Of a stretch of DNA of 64,000 bases, positions 36,689 to 46,067 are shown in pieces. A program made the position numbers and the translations under genes. The stretch is from Mesorhizobium helmanticense (lineage in GTDB: Bacteria; Pseudomonadota; Alphaproteobacteria; Rhizobiales; Rhizobiaceae): positions 248,001 through 312,000 of the forward strand of contig NZ_PZJX01000024.1 of NCBI RefSeq assembly GCF_003034915.1, written 5' to 3'. Position 1 is the first letter of the stretch. Each line of letters begins with the position of its first letter. The notes below the pieces were generated by a model. The model did not search any database and was not told where the DNA came from. It saw only the letters and a program-made list of their open reading frames with translations.

Positions 36689-38263
36689 TCACCACGGAAC
36701 ATGCAGTATCTCGAGCTTGGGAAGGCCGACCGGCCTGATGCCCAGATCGTTGGCGAGGGCGCCAAAGCCCTCGGTTTCGATCAGGTCGCGATAGGGGATT
36801 TCCGGAAACCGCAGGCCGCCACGATGCAGTGCGGCATCGACAAGTAGCATGGTTGCGCCGACGCCATCGAGACCGATGCTGTCGAGATGCCTGATATCGC
36901 TCAGATGTAGCCGGGCCATCGAATAGGCAGGCGGCTGGTAAAGACCGCCGCGTATGTCGCGATAGTAGCGATAGTTCTTTTCGGGCTGGGTGGTGACGAA
37001 ACTATTCAGGTCGAAGCTGTCGCCGCCGGCGATCTTGACGCAGTTGGGAACGACGATGCGATGCCCGGCTGCGATCAATTGGTTAGCGACATCGCTCGGG
37101 AATCGCCAGACATCGATGTCGATCCACAGCGCCCAGGCGTCGTCGGTAGCCAGACCTTGATCAATCAAATGGTTGCGTATCTTGGCAATGGCGCTGCGTC
37201 TTTCGCGCTGCTGCCGCGGTCTTGCCCGCTTGTCCCGGTCAAGGCTTGTGCCCAGATGTTTTTGCAGCAGGACAATGCCGCGGTAGCTGGTGGCAAGCGG
37301 CGCCGTTGCCGCCTTCAGCCTGTCCCAACTGCCATCGGAACTGTCGCCTTCGCAAAAGACCAGCTTGATCCTGTTCTTGGGATAGTCGAGCCTTTGCAAG
37401 GCATCGAGAAATGGCTGGATATGGTCGGCCGCATCGCGAAGCGGCACCAGTATGGCAATGTTCGAGCCCGAAGGGCGCCCCGCAGAAAGCGCCGCCTGGC
37501 TGACGCCCGCTTTCGCCGCGGCCTCGTCAAGATGGGCGCCGCGTGTCAGATGGTGCCAGAACCGGTAAGCGTGATTGCGAAGCTTGTCCCGCCACCGCGT
37601 CGCGGGCCTTGCCGTCCACCATGTGCCCGCCCAGTGATGGATCGACAGCGTCGGCGTGCCATTGCCGGCTTGCGTCTCCATCCGCCCGGCCGAGTCCATT
37701 GGCGCGAACAAGGCGTTCGGATGAATGGCGAAGGCCGTCTGGTCGCGATAGCCGAGCTGCGCGGAGGTCAGCACGCAAGGGCCGGTCGCATCGAGCGCTT
37801 CCTTGGCGTGGACCAATCCCGGCAACAGCGACAAAAGCTGCAGCCAGAAGGGGTGCCGGGGCGGGCTCACCATCGTGCCGTTGAACAGCAGGTAGGGCAG
37901 CCCTCGAAACTTCGCCTGGACGAGTTCGTGCGAAGCCGGCTCGGTGCAGAGCACGATCCGATCCTCGCCCATGATCGGATCGAAAGGCGCCACGCATTCG
38001 CAGTCGATATCGGCGTAGACCCCGCCAAAATGGTAAAGCAGCAGGTAGCGTGCCGCATCGGCGCGCAGCACCCCGTGCGAATAGCTGCAGAAGGTCGGCA
38101 GGAAATCCGGATAGTGCTCGGCGACGAACTCGAGCAGCATCCGGTCGTTCCAGAACATGATCGTCCAGCCGGGATGGTGCCGTTTCCAGCTCTCGACGTA
38201 GCCCTGGAAGCGGGCAGGGACGCTGTCGGTCCTCCAGGTCTGGTGCAGGATGGTGGGGATCAT
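36689..38263 (-). CDS. Two-domain glycosyltransferase: GT32-like (OCH1 type) plus Anp1-like (GT62 type)
   Basis: A protein of about 524 residues. The first half starts MIPTILHQTW and has the DXD motif in GGVYADIDCE (about residues 81-89), the hallmark of GT32/OCH1-type sugar transferases. The second half, from about residue 260, has NIAILVPLRDAADHI, LVFCEGDSSDGSWD, ALWIDIDVWRFP and IVVPNCVKIAGG, the order of motifs in the Anp1/Mnn9/Van1 family. Both families are best known as yeast Golgi mannosyltransferases. The ATG at 38263 was preferred over a TTG nine codons upstream. It lies downstream of a GT2-GT4 fusion gene on the same strand. Confidence 0.82.
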   Translation of the reverse strand: MIPTILHQTWRTDSVPARFQGYVESWKRHHPGWTIMFWNDRMLLEFVAEHYPDFLPTFCSYSHGVLRADAARYLLLYHFGGVYADIDCECVAPFDPIMGEDRIVLCTEPASHELVQAKFRGLPYLLFNGTMVSPPRHPFWLQLLSLLPGLVHAKEALDATGPCVLTSAQLGYRDQTAFAIHPNALFAPMDSAGRMETQAGNGTPTLSIHHWAGTWWTARPATRWRDKLRNHAYRFWHHLTRGAHLDEAAAKAGVSQAALSAGRPSGSNIAILVPLRDAADHIQPFLDALQRLDYPKNRIKLVFCEGDSSDGSWDRLKAATAPLATSYRGIVLLQKHLGTSLDRDKRARPRQQRERRSAIAKIRNHLIDQGLATDDAWALWIDIDVWRFPSDVANQLIAAGHRIVVPNCVKIAGGDSFDLNSFVTTQPEKNYRYYRDIRGGLYQPPAYSMARLHLSDIRHLDSIGLDGVGATMLLVDAALHRGGLRFPEIPYRDLIETEGFGALANDLGIRPVGLPKLEILHVPW

Positions 38264-38296
38264 CGGCAGCTCATCGATCGGCGGTTGCAAAGGGCG

Positions 38297-40450
38297 TCAT
38301 GTGCCGGCATCGTCCAGCCCAAATCCCGCACTAACGGCGTTGCTTATGGCCGCCGGGCCAAACCTGGACCATACGCTTTCATGCGCGCGGGCGCGCTGCC
38401 TCGCCATGCTCATGCGGTCCAGGCAAAGCTCGATAGCCAGGCCGGCAAGGCCCTCGTCCGTATCAGACAGCAACACCTCTTCACCGTCGACCATATCCAG
38501 GCCTTCGACCGCCAGCGGTGTCGCGATCACCGGAATGCCCCAGGCCATCGCTTCCAGGATCTTGATGCGCGTGCCGCCACCCGCTGAAAGCGGAATGATG
38601 CTGAGATGCGCGCGGGCCAGCAGCGGCCTAAGATCGTCCGGATTCTCGACGAGGTCGACGCCTTGCAGCCCGCTCAGCGCCTTCACGGCCGGTTTGGGGT
38701 ATCGGCCGGCAAGAACCAGTCTCGCCATCGGAAGCCTTTCCTGGATGCGGGGCAGGATGGCGCGGGCAAGACGCCCGGCGGCATCGATGTTTGGCTGGTA
38801 TCCGAGATGGCCGATGAAGAGAATGACCGGAAAACTTTCGGACATTGCTGCCTCCGCTGGCAGGTCAACCGCAATGTCCTCGAAACGAGGGATGCCGTTC
38901 GGAACAATATCGATCGGCACCTCGCGCCGGGACAGTGCCGCCAGTTTGTCGTGGTCGAGGCGTGAGCAGACCCAGGCCCTGTCGACGATGCCGAGCGCCT
39001 TTCTTTCGAGGCGCCTGACGCCATAGGCGGCAGGCGTCGATCTTGTCGTGTCGGCGCCCTGCAACTGCCCCGCCAGATCGGATTCGACATTGTGCATGTC
39101 GAGGATGAGCTGCCCCGCCAATGGCCGCAAGGGTCGGAGCAGCTTGAACAAGGCAATGCCCTCGACGACGATGCTGTCCGGTTCAAACGCTCGGATAATT
39201 GCCTCCAGACGCTTCAGCGCGGCGCGCGAAATTCGTTTCTCGGCGCCTGTTCTCCACCAGCCGATCGAGGCCGTGCGAGCTTCTCCCGCGAGCGTCAAGG
39301 CCGCCGTTCGAATGCGGGTGTCGGCCGGTTTCGACGGATCGGGCTGAGGCCGGATCGAGACGAGGCAGACAGATCCCAGTTCCGCCGCGGCCACTGCGTT
39401 GCCATGGTTCCTCAAATCCGCGCCCGAGACGGGGGGAAAAGCCGGATCATAGCAGAGCACCAGCGTGCGCCGCTCCTTGCCGCGGTTGGGGGCGGGGCGT
39501 GAAAACCGTGTGTCTGGCACATGCCCTTGAACCAGGTTCCCGAAGTGGATGCGGGCGCTGTACTGAAAGGCCTTCCAGCTTCGGCCGGATATTTTGTGGG
39601 CACGAACGGCGCGCATCATGGCCGCCGCGTCGGCGTACATTTTGTGCCTGATCAGCTGCCGTGAAATTCGTTGCGCTATCCAGGCTTTTCGCCACTGTAG
39701 GGCATTCCTGTCGACGCCCAGGCCCGCCAGCCTGTCCAGTTCAAGCGCTATGGCCAGAAAAGTCCGGCGCGGCGCACTGATGAAGCGCTGTGCCATTCTG
39801 GCTTCGTCGTGATGATAGAGCAGCACTGGTGCCGAAATCGTGGCTGCATCGTAGCGCGCGAGCATCGCGACCCAGTAGCATGTGTCTTCGTCGAGACCGA
39901 TCGCCGAGGGAAAGCGGATGGCGGCTGTCGCTGCTGTCGAAATCAGCGCGCTTCCCATGGCGATCGGCCAGAGTTCGTTGCGAAGATATCGCCGGGCGTT
40001 TTCGGTTCTGTCGCTTGTGTAGCCATGCGGCGCCTTGAGCTTGTCAGGCCGCCCGCGCGTGCGACGGATGCTGGCCCCGATCGCCAGGCCTGCACCGGGA
40101 TTGCGTTCAAGCGCATCGTACAGCAGCGACAGGCCTCCCCTGATCAACTCGTCATCGGCATCGAGGAAGAATATCGACTTACCCTTGGCTTGCGCGATGC
40201 CGACGTTACGCGCGGCGCCGGCACTGCCAAGCCGGACATTCACGACCTCAAGCGGCAATCCGTATCGTTGTGCGCTCTCGGTCGCTTTCGTCGCGGTCCG
40301 GTCGTCCGAACCGTCGTCGATCAGAAGGATTTCGCCGATCAGGTCTCTGTCGGGGATCAGACTAAGCAACGCGGCATCGATCGTTGCAGCGGCATTCCTT
40401 GCCGGGATGACGACCGTGACCTCCAATCGCGTTTCCCCGGATCTGGTCAC
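38297..40450 (-). CDS. Two-domain glycosyltransferase: GT2 plus GT4
   Basis: A 717-residue protein. The N-terminal GT-A domain (TVVIPARNAAATID, IDDGSDDRT, FFLDADDE) is family 2. From about residue 335, a GT-B domain of family 4 type follows (RRTLVLCYDPAFPPVSGADLR ... VILFIGHLGYQPN ... IPLSAGGGTRIKILEAMAWG). It could add two successive sugars to a polysaccharide repeat. It starts at GTG, overlapping the stop of the prim-pol-domain gene upstream (GTGA), so the two are translationally coupled. Confidence 0.88.
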   Translation of the reverse strand: MTRSGETRLEVTVVIPARNAAATIDAALLSLIPDRDLIGEILLIDDGSDDRTATKATESAQRYGLPLEVVNVRLGSAGAARNVGIAQAKGKSIFFLDADDELIRGGLSLLYDALERNPGAGLAIGASIRRTRGRPDKLKAPHGYTSDRTENARRYLRNELWPIAMGSALISTAATAAIRFPSAIGLDEDTCYWVAMLARYDAATISAPVLLYHHDEARMAQRFISAPRRTFLAIALELDRLAGLGVDRNALQWRKAWIAQRISRQLIRHKMYADAAAMMRAVRAHKISGRSWKAFQYSARIHFGNLVQGHVPDTRFSRPAPNRGKERRTLVLCYDPAFPPVSGADLRNHGNAVAAAELGSVCLVSIRPQPDPSKPADTRIRTAALTLAGEARTASIGWWRTGAEKRISRAALKRLEAIIRAFEPDSIVVEGIALFKLLRPLRPLAGQLILDMHNVESDLAGQLQGADTTRSTPAAYGVRRLERKALGIVDRAWVCSRLDHDKLAALSRREVPIDIVPNGIPRFEDIAVDLPAEAAMSESFPVILFIGHLGYQPNIDAAGRLARAILPRIQERLPMARLVLAGRYPKPAVKALSGLQGVDLVENPDDLRPLLARAHLSIIPLSAGGGTRIKILEAMAWGIPVIATPLAVEGLDMVDGEEVLLSDTDEGLAGLAIELCLDRMSMARQRARAHESVWSRFGPAAISNAVSAGFGLDDAGT

Positions 40451-41097
40451 TGCCGCTCGAAGAAGCCGCGGTTCAGCATGCGGTCATAGTAGTGTTTGAG
40501 CGGCGTGACCGGACGCAATGAAAGACTGGCAAGGCTGTCAATCTGCTGAGGCTCGACATCGAAAGGCGACTGATTCTCCAGCCAGCCGTAGGATGAGCCG
40601 TCCTTGAGCAGCGAGGGGCTGCCCACCACGTAGCCGCCAAGTGCCTTGACGTGGCCGACGCGGCGCATGCCGAAATGCAGGCTCGACGATACCATCGGTT
40701 CACGCGTCCTCAGATAGACATGAAAGCCCCTCGGGGATTTTGCCATCGGCGTGCGGCTGGCAATTTCACCATGCCTGCCTTGCCAGCCTTGATATGCGGC
40801 GGCGCTGTCGAAATCCAGGATCAGCAAGTTGGAGAAGCCTCCCAATATCCCGACATTTCCGGTGAACTTGCAAAACCAGCGCTCGATATCCTCGCGGGTC
40901 GGCGGTTTCTGCGCCAGTTGGAACGCGATGGAACAGAAAGCGAGTTCCTTCAAATCCTTGCGTCGGTTTCGCAGATGCAGCGGGTCATAGCCCATCGCCT
41001 CGAGGTCGAGATGCTTGCCGCCGGTACGAAGTGGCAGGCACATGTAACCCTGTGCCAGAAGCCGGACTGCATAGTCGGTTGTTATGTCAGGCGGCAT
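40447..41097 (-). CDS. Prim-pol-type (bifunctional DNA primase/polymerase N-terminal) domain protein
   Basis: A 216-residue protein consisting only of a PF09250-like domain. It has the paired aspartates in LLILDFDS (Asp95, Asp97), the SPRGFHVYLRT segment with His126, and the GGYVVGSPSLLKDGSSYGW block typical of phage and plasmid prim-pols. No helicase or other replication domain follows. It lies in an exopolysaccharide region, translationally coupled to a glycosyltransferase fusion, so a role in DNA synthesis is doubtful; a role unknown to me is more likely. Confidence 0.75.
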   Translation of the reverse strand: MPPDITTDYAVRLLAQGYMCLPLRTGGKHLDLEAMGYDPLHLRNRRKDLKELAFCSIAFQLAQKPPTREDIERWFCKFTGNVGILGGFSNLLILDFDSAAAYQGWQGRHGEIASRTPMAKSPRGFHVYLRTREPMVSSSLHFGMRRVGHVKALGGYVVGSPSLLKDGSSYGWLENQSPFDVEPQQIDSLASLSLRPVTPLKHYYDRMLNRGFFERQ

Positions 41098-41256
41098 CCA
41101 GCGTATTCCGCGGCCATGCGATTCACTTGGAACTTGTTTTGTCAGGGGAACTTCTTTAGCCGAATGGTGCTTTCGTCAAGCTCTGGCGGCCGCTCAGCAT
41201 GTGCAAGCCACTATTGATCCTTGATCAGGCCGCTGTCGCCGCAAAAGCCATGGCCA

Positions 41257-42600
41257 CTATTCGACATAACCAGGCCTTAGAGGACTCGCCGGCTGCGACA
41301 GCCAGCCACCGCTAAATCCGGCTTTTCGCAAGCCGAGACGCAGATGCGGGCTTGATCGCATCAGATCCCAGATCAGGCGTGAGCGGTGGTTTTCAATCAT
41401 CAGCACGACGATGCCCTGATCCAGGCCATAGTGTCCTTCCGACACCCAGCCGCTCGGGCCGAAGCCTCGCCGGTTCTTCAGAGTCGGGTTAAAGCCGCTC
41501 GGCATCCTGAATTTGCCGATCACCTCGGGGTGGCATTCCGTGAGATGCCGCAGCGCCGGCAAGCAGATTTCCGGCGCGAAGGGCAGCGATGCGAGACAGG
41601 ACCACGGCGCGATCGTCCCGTCGTCCGGGCCGAAGGGCGCGCCGCGCGCCGCGTAGGCGGAAAATCTGCGCGGCTGCTGCTCGATCCGCGCACGGAAGTT
41701 GCCGGGTCCATCGCCCGCCGAAAGACCCCACAGCCCGTCGCCGTAGCCGCCGAAGCCATGGGGGTTTTGCCGCGCATAATCGCGGTGAATGTAGGTCGCG
41801 CGTCGGCTGTTTTCGAAATAGTCCGAGCCCTTCTCCCGCATGAATGCGTCCTGAATGCCATCGAAGTCGATCCAGGCATGCGAGAACTGGTGCATGAACA
41901 GCGGGCCGCCATAAAGCACCTCGTAGCCATGGATATTCTCCCACTGATATGTCGCCGTCCATGCGCCATAGCTGTCGTCCGAGGCCGGTCTGTTCGATGA
42001 GGCCATCGCCAGGACATAGAGGATCGTCGCTTCGTTGTAGCCCTCCCAGTCAGAGTACAGAAAGCCACTCTTCGGCTTCCAGCCCTGCCGCAAGGTTGGA
42101 CGGCGGCCTTGCGCCCAACGCCAATCGACGCGCCGGTAGAGCGCCTCGCTCAGTTCGCGGATTTCGACCTCGTCTTCGCTGTCGCCCTGGAAATAAGCCC
42201 CGGCCACCAGCACGCCGGCCATCAGCAGTGCCGTGTCCACCATCGATAATTCGCAGCGCCAGGCACGCAGGCCGGTCCGCATGTCGAGGAAGTGATAGTA
42301 GAAACCCTTGTGGCCGGTGACATCGTCGCCATTGCCTTGCCGGCTGTTCCAGAAGAAACGCAGTGCGGCAAGCGTCAGCTTCGAGGCGGCATCGCGTGTG
42401 ACCCAGCCGCGCTCGACCCCGACCGGATAGCAGGACAGCGCGAAGCCGACGACAGCGATGCTTGCCGGCCAATTTGGCCGCGACGTGTCGGCGACCAGCC
42501 CGTTCTCCGGATTAACGGTTTCCAGGAAATAGTCGAAGGCTGCGCGCTGGAAGCGGTCGAGCAGGTCCTCATCGGGCAGGGAAGGTTCAATGTCGGGCAA
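41257..42600 (-). CDS. Glucoamylase-family (PF10091-like) protein
   Basis: A protein of about 447 residues with the features of the glycoamylase domain: DEDLLDRFQRAAFDYFLE near the N-terminus, YSDWEGYNEATILYVLAM, HQFSHAWIDFDGIQD, and a late WVSEGHYGLDQGIVVLMIENHRS. Related proteins act on beta-glucans. No signal peptide is seen. The TTG at 42600 was preferred as start because GGAG lies ten bases before it and the upstream in-frame stretch is Arg-rich and overlaps the SDR gene; ATGs at 42717 and 42735 are alternatives. Confidence 0.8.
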   Translation of the reverse strand: MPDIEPSLPDEDLLDRFQRAAFDYFLETVNPENGLVADTSRPNWPASIAVVGFALSCYPVGVERGWVTRDAASKLTLAALRFFWNSRQGNGDDVTGHKGFYYHFLDMRTGLRAWRCELSMVDTALLMAGVLVAGAYFQGDSEDEVEIRELSEALYRRVDWRWAQGRRPTLRQGWKPKSGFLYSDWEGYNEATILYVLAMASSNRPASDDSYGAWTATYQWENIHGYEVLYGGPLFMHQFSHAWIDFDGIQDAFMREKGSDYFENSRRATYIHRDYARQNPHGFGGYGDGLWGLSAGDGPGNFRARIEQQPRRFSAYAARGAPFGPDDGTIAPWSCLASLPFAPEICLPALRHLTECHPEVIGKFRMPSGFNPTLKNRRGFGPSGWVSEGHYGLDQGIVVLMIENHRSRLIWDLMRSSPHLRLGLRKAGFSGGWLSQPASPLRPGYVE

Positions 42601-42659
42601 ATGAAGAGGACTCCGGTCGGGCAGCGCGGGGCCCGTCGGCGGGTCGCGTCCAGTCTGCC

Positions 42660-43412
42660 TCAATAGGTGGCGCGGCCGCCCGAAACGTCGAAGACCGCGG
42701 CGGTCGTGAAGGAGCATTCCTCGGAAGCGATCCATGAGATCAGCGCCGCCACCTCCTCGACCTCGCCAAAGCGCGCCATCGGTATTTTCGACAGCATGAA
42801 GTCGATGTGCTGCTGGCTCATCTGCTGGAAGATCGCCGTGCGCACGGCGGCCGGCGTGACGCAGTTCACCGTCACCTTGGTCTTGGCCAGTTCCTTGCCG
42901 AGCGACTTGGTCATGCCGATCACCGCCGCCTTCGAAGTGCTGTAGGCCGACGCGTTGGGATTTCCTTCCTTGCCGGCGATCGAGGCGATGTTGACGATCC
43001 TGCCGTAATTGCGTTCCAGCATGTGCGGAACCAGCGCCCTGTTGCAGTAGAAGACGCCGTTTATGTTGATGTCGACAACCTGGCGCCAGTCATCGGTGGA
43101 ATACTCCCACATCGTCATGTTCGGTCCGGTGATGGCGGCGCTGGTGACCAGGATATCGACCGCGCCAAGCGCTTCGATCGTCTGCCGGGCGGCGTCTTCG
43201 ACCGCTGCGGGATCGGCGACGTCGACCGTCACGCCGCGCAGGTTAGCAACGACAGCACTGGCCCGCTCGATCTGGGCAGGGTCGCGATCCCAGATCGAAA
43301 CGCGCCCGCCCTCGTCAACGATCCTTTGCGCCACGGCGAGACCAATGCCGGAGGCGCCGCCGGTGATCACGGCCGAGCGTCCGGCAAACCGTCCCCTGAA
43401 ACTCATCGGCAT
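42660..43412 (-). CDS. SDR-family oxidoreductase
   Basis: A 250-residue classical SDR with TGGASGIG near the N-terminus, the NIASIAG segment, catalytic YSTSK, and a C-terminal DVSGGRATY. It resembles 3-oxoacyl reductase and sugar dehydrogenase types; the substrate is not determinable. GGAAG lies before the ATG at 43412. It is upstream of, and probably cotranscribed with, the glucoamylase-like gene. Confidence 0.92.
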   Translation of the reverse strand: MPMSFRGRFAGRSAVITGGASGIGLAVAQRIVDEGGRVSIWDRDPAQIERASAVVANLRGVTVDVADPAAVEDAARQTIEALGAVDILVTSAAITGPNMTMWEYSTDDWRQVVDININGVFYCNRALVPHMLERNYGRIVNIASIAGKEGNPNASAYSTSKAAVIGMTKSLGKELAKTKVTVNCVTPAAVRTAIFQQMSQQHIDFMLSKIPMARFGEVEEVAALISWIASEECSFTTAAVFDVSGGRATY

Positions 43413-43607
43413 GTGATCTTCCTTGCTGTTCCTATCCGGGAGGCGCCGGCCGGTCGCCATCGGCGGCGAATGTGAAGTCAACGGCGGACAAGTGCAAGCC
43501 GGGATCTGGCGCCTCAGAACGGGTTCACAATGGGCCGGGAGGGCAATCGAAACGCGCTGTAGGGTCAAGCATCGAACGGGTCGGAGCGACTCCCATGCGC
43601 ACCGGGT

Positions 43608-44534
43608 TCAGCCATTCTTGATCGATTGCCAATGGCTTAGCCGTTCCGCGATCAACTCCACGCGCCGCTGATTGTCGCGCCCATCCAGGATGCTCAGATC
43701 GTCCGGATCGGCGCGCAAGTAGACCCCGGAGGTGCGCGCGTTCAGTTTTGGCTGTGTGTCGGCTCGCGTGGTGAAGTAACCGGACGCGCGATCGGCCGAC
43801 TCCAGCCGGATCTCTCCTGTCCCGTACAACTGCGACGCGTTCGCGTCCAAGGGCCGTTCTCCATTCCAAAAGTAGAAGATACCGGAAGGCTCCTTTCTCT
43901 CCTTCACTGCTTCGCTCCAGTATCTGGCTGACAGACTGCCATTCTCTTGCCATGAGCGGCCGGTCACCTCCAGCGCACCATCGCGGTCTCTCGATATGCG
44001 CAGGAGACTCACGGCGGAGGGTTCTTTTGCGGAGCGCTCCGAAAGGGAAAACTGCCACCAGAGGCCTTCTATGCGGGCGATGCGCCCTTCATTCTCGATC
44101 GCATTGCGGAGCTTTTGGTTGATTGCCCTCATCTCCGCGCCGGTCGTCGCTTCGCCATACCTTACGGAGGTGAGGCCGAGCAGATCGCTTGGAAGCTTGG
44201 AACCATTGGCATGGAGGATGAACGTCCTGCGCATTCCAAGGACTCCGCCGAAAAGGCCGGCCTCGAAAACCACATTGTCTCGCGGAGAAGCCTGAGCCGA
44301 TGCTGTAGCAGAGGCCGGCTGGCTCGCGCTGGTCCAGTCGTCTTGAGCGAACACAAAAGCGGCGAATTCCACTTCACGCGTAAGTTCGAGGAGGCGCCCC
44401 AAGGTGGTCGTCCCGGGATTGAAGGACGTCGTCCAGGGCTCCACATTCGCGATGTCTTCGAGGCCGCGTGTCAGCGCCTGCAGCAGTTTCTTCTGCTTTC
44501 CCGACGAGCCCAGGAAGATTCGAGGTTTGTCCAT
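43608..44534 (-). CDS. CAP12-type TIR-like domain protein with unrecognised C-terminal domain
   Basis: A 308-residue protein. Residues about 3-125 match the TIR-like nucleotide-binding family (PF10137) known from CBASS and Pycsar effectors: RIFLGSSGKQ at the start, AAFVFAQDDW, then SPRDNVVFEAGLFGG, in which Glu91 is in the position of the catalytic glutamate of NAD-degrading TIR domains. The C-terminal part (from about 160, with IEGLWWQFS, SLLRISRD, GIFYFWNGERPLD) is probably a beta-rich domain that I do not recognise; it is not STING-like to my eye. GGAGGGA precedes the ATG at 44534. No cyclase gene is adjacent; the neighbours are exopolysaccharide genes. Confidence 0.78.
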   Translation of the reverse strand: MDKPRIFLGSSGKQKKLLQALTRGLEDIANVEPWTTSFNPGTTTLGRLLELTREVEFAAFVFAQDDWTSASQPASATASAQASPRDNVVFEAGLFGGVLGMRRTFILHANGSKLPSDLLGLTSVRYGEATTGAEMRAINQKLRNAIENEGRIARIEGLWWQFSLSERSAKEPSAVSLLRISRDRDGALEVTGRSWQENGSLSARYWSEAVKERKEPSGIFYFWNGERPLDANASQLYGTGEIRLESADRASGYFTTRADTQPKLNARTSGVYLRADPDDLSILDGRDNQRRVELIAERLSHWQSIKNG

Positions 44535-44789
44535 CCGTTCCCTCCAGCCCCGCGTAACCAGTGTCTGCCAATTATTTCTATTTCTCTTTTCCATCCGCTG
44601 TTGGCAAGCCCGGCGTCTGGTCGCGCCACGCCGGTCGATCGGCATGCGCTCGGTCAAAAGCCGTCTTTTGGGTGACAGATGGCGGAGGTTGGGCTATATT
44701 GCACTGCACAATGGAAATGCCCTGAGGGGCGCGGCGGCGAATCGGCGCCGAACTGCGTGGAGTTGCATGATCGGGAATCCGCTACCGAG

Positions 44790-46067
44790 ATGAAGATTCC
44801 AAAATCTTTGTTGATCGACCCGGAGAAGAACTCGGTCTACGGCGCATTTGCCGTTGCCGTTTCCGTCTGGGCATTTTCCTACTCCAGCATTTTTGGCCAG
44901 ATACTGATCCTGGCCTACTACGCGGTCTGGCTGCCTCTCATCCTGGTGGATTACCGGCGGCTGCTGCGGGGCGTGTCCAGTGCCTGGCTTCCGCTGATTT
45001 TTGCGTTCTATGTCTGTTTCTCGGTGTTCTGGTCGGATGCCCCTGGCATCACAGCCAGGACTGCGCTCCAGTATTGTTCCCATATTGCCTGTGCCTACAT
45101 CGCCGCGCGTACCGTCAGCGCCCGGACCTTAACGATCGGCGCCTTGATCGGGATTTTTTTCGTCCTGCTCTATTCGCTCATGGTCGGCGGTTATTCCTAT
45201 GACGGGCTCGACGGAACATACAATTTCGTCGGCGCGTTCAGCTCCAAGAACCAGCTCGGCTTTGTCGCGTCTCTCGGCATCTACTTTTGCGTTGTCTACC
45301 TGGTCTTTCTCAGACGCGGCCGGCTGAGCCTGTTCCTGACGGTGCCGGTCGTCGTTCTGTCAACCTATCTGCTGGTCGCTGCACATTCGGCCACTTCGAC
45401 GGCCTCGATACCGGCGGTTCTCGCTCTGGTGGCCCTGCTTACCATGTCCAAGACGCTTTCGCTCCGCTATCGACGGGTGATTTTCCTCGTCGGCGCATGC
45501 GGACTGGTCACGGCCGCGCTGGTTGCCGTCAATGCGGGACTGCTGGATTTCGTCCTTGGCATCTTTGGCAAGGATTCCACGCTCACCGGACGGACCTATC
45601 TCTGGCAGCAGGGCTGGAATGCCGCGCAGCGATCGCCGATCCTCGGCGTCGGCTACGCGGCCTATTGGGTGCAGGGTTTCGCCGAGGCCGAGCGGCTCTG
45701 GAACGAATTCTTTATCACAACCCGAGCCGGCTTCCACTTCCACAACACCTATATCGAAGCCCTTGTCGAGCTAGGTTATATTGGCGCGACGCTGCTTTCG
45801 CTGATCATCCTGCGCACGCTGTGGGGCCACATATCGGCATTGATATTCAGGACATGGCAAGCCGAGTCCGTAATTCTTGCCGGTGTGATGGTGCTTCTGG
45901 TTATCCGGTCCTTCGTCGAGATCGATACCTTCAACCCCTACATCATGGGTTCCTTCCTCCTCTATTACAGCTACTTCAAGCTGCTTAGGGTGCCTTTCGC
46001 CCGTCCCCGGTGGACCACAGCCAACCTCGCAGAACCAGAAACCGCAGGGGGCCAAGCAAGGCCTTAA
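44790..46067 (+). CDS. exoQ: Exopolysaccharide polymerase (ExoQ-like, O-antigen ligase superfamily)
   Basis: A 425-residue integral membrane protein with about ten to twelve hydrophobic segments and the large loop GYAAYWVQGF ... RAGFHFHNTYIEALVELG, typical of Wzy/O-antigen ligase family polymerases. ExoQ polymerises lipid-linked succinoglycan octasaccharide units in Sinorhizobium. The start MKIPKSLLIDPEKN was chosen by composition; a frame extends 37 codons upstream. It lies near exoF and exoY but on the opposite strand, unlike the Sinorhizobium order. Confidence 0.78.
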   Translation: MKIPKSLLIDPEKNSVYGAFAVAVSVWAFSYSSIFGQILILAYYAVWLPLILVDYRRLLRGVSSAWLPLIFAFYVCFSVFWSDAPGITARTALQYCSHIACAYIAARTVSARTLTIGALIGIFFVLLYSLMVGGYSYDGLDGTYNFVGAFSSKNQLGFVASLGIYFCVVYLVFLRRGRLSLFLTVPVVVLSTYLLVAAHSATSTASIPAVLALVALLTMSKTLSLRYRRVIFLVGACGLVTAALVAVNAGLLDFVLGIFGKDSTLTGRTYLWQQGWNAAQRSPILGVGYAAYWVQGFAEAERLWNEFFITTRAGFHFHNTYIEALVELGYIGATLLSLIILRTLWGHISALIFRTWQAESVILAGVMVLLVIRSFVEIDTFNPYIMGSFLLYYSYFKLLRVPFARPRWTTANLAEPETAGGQARP

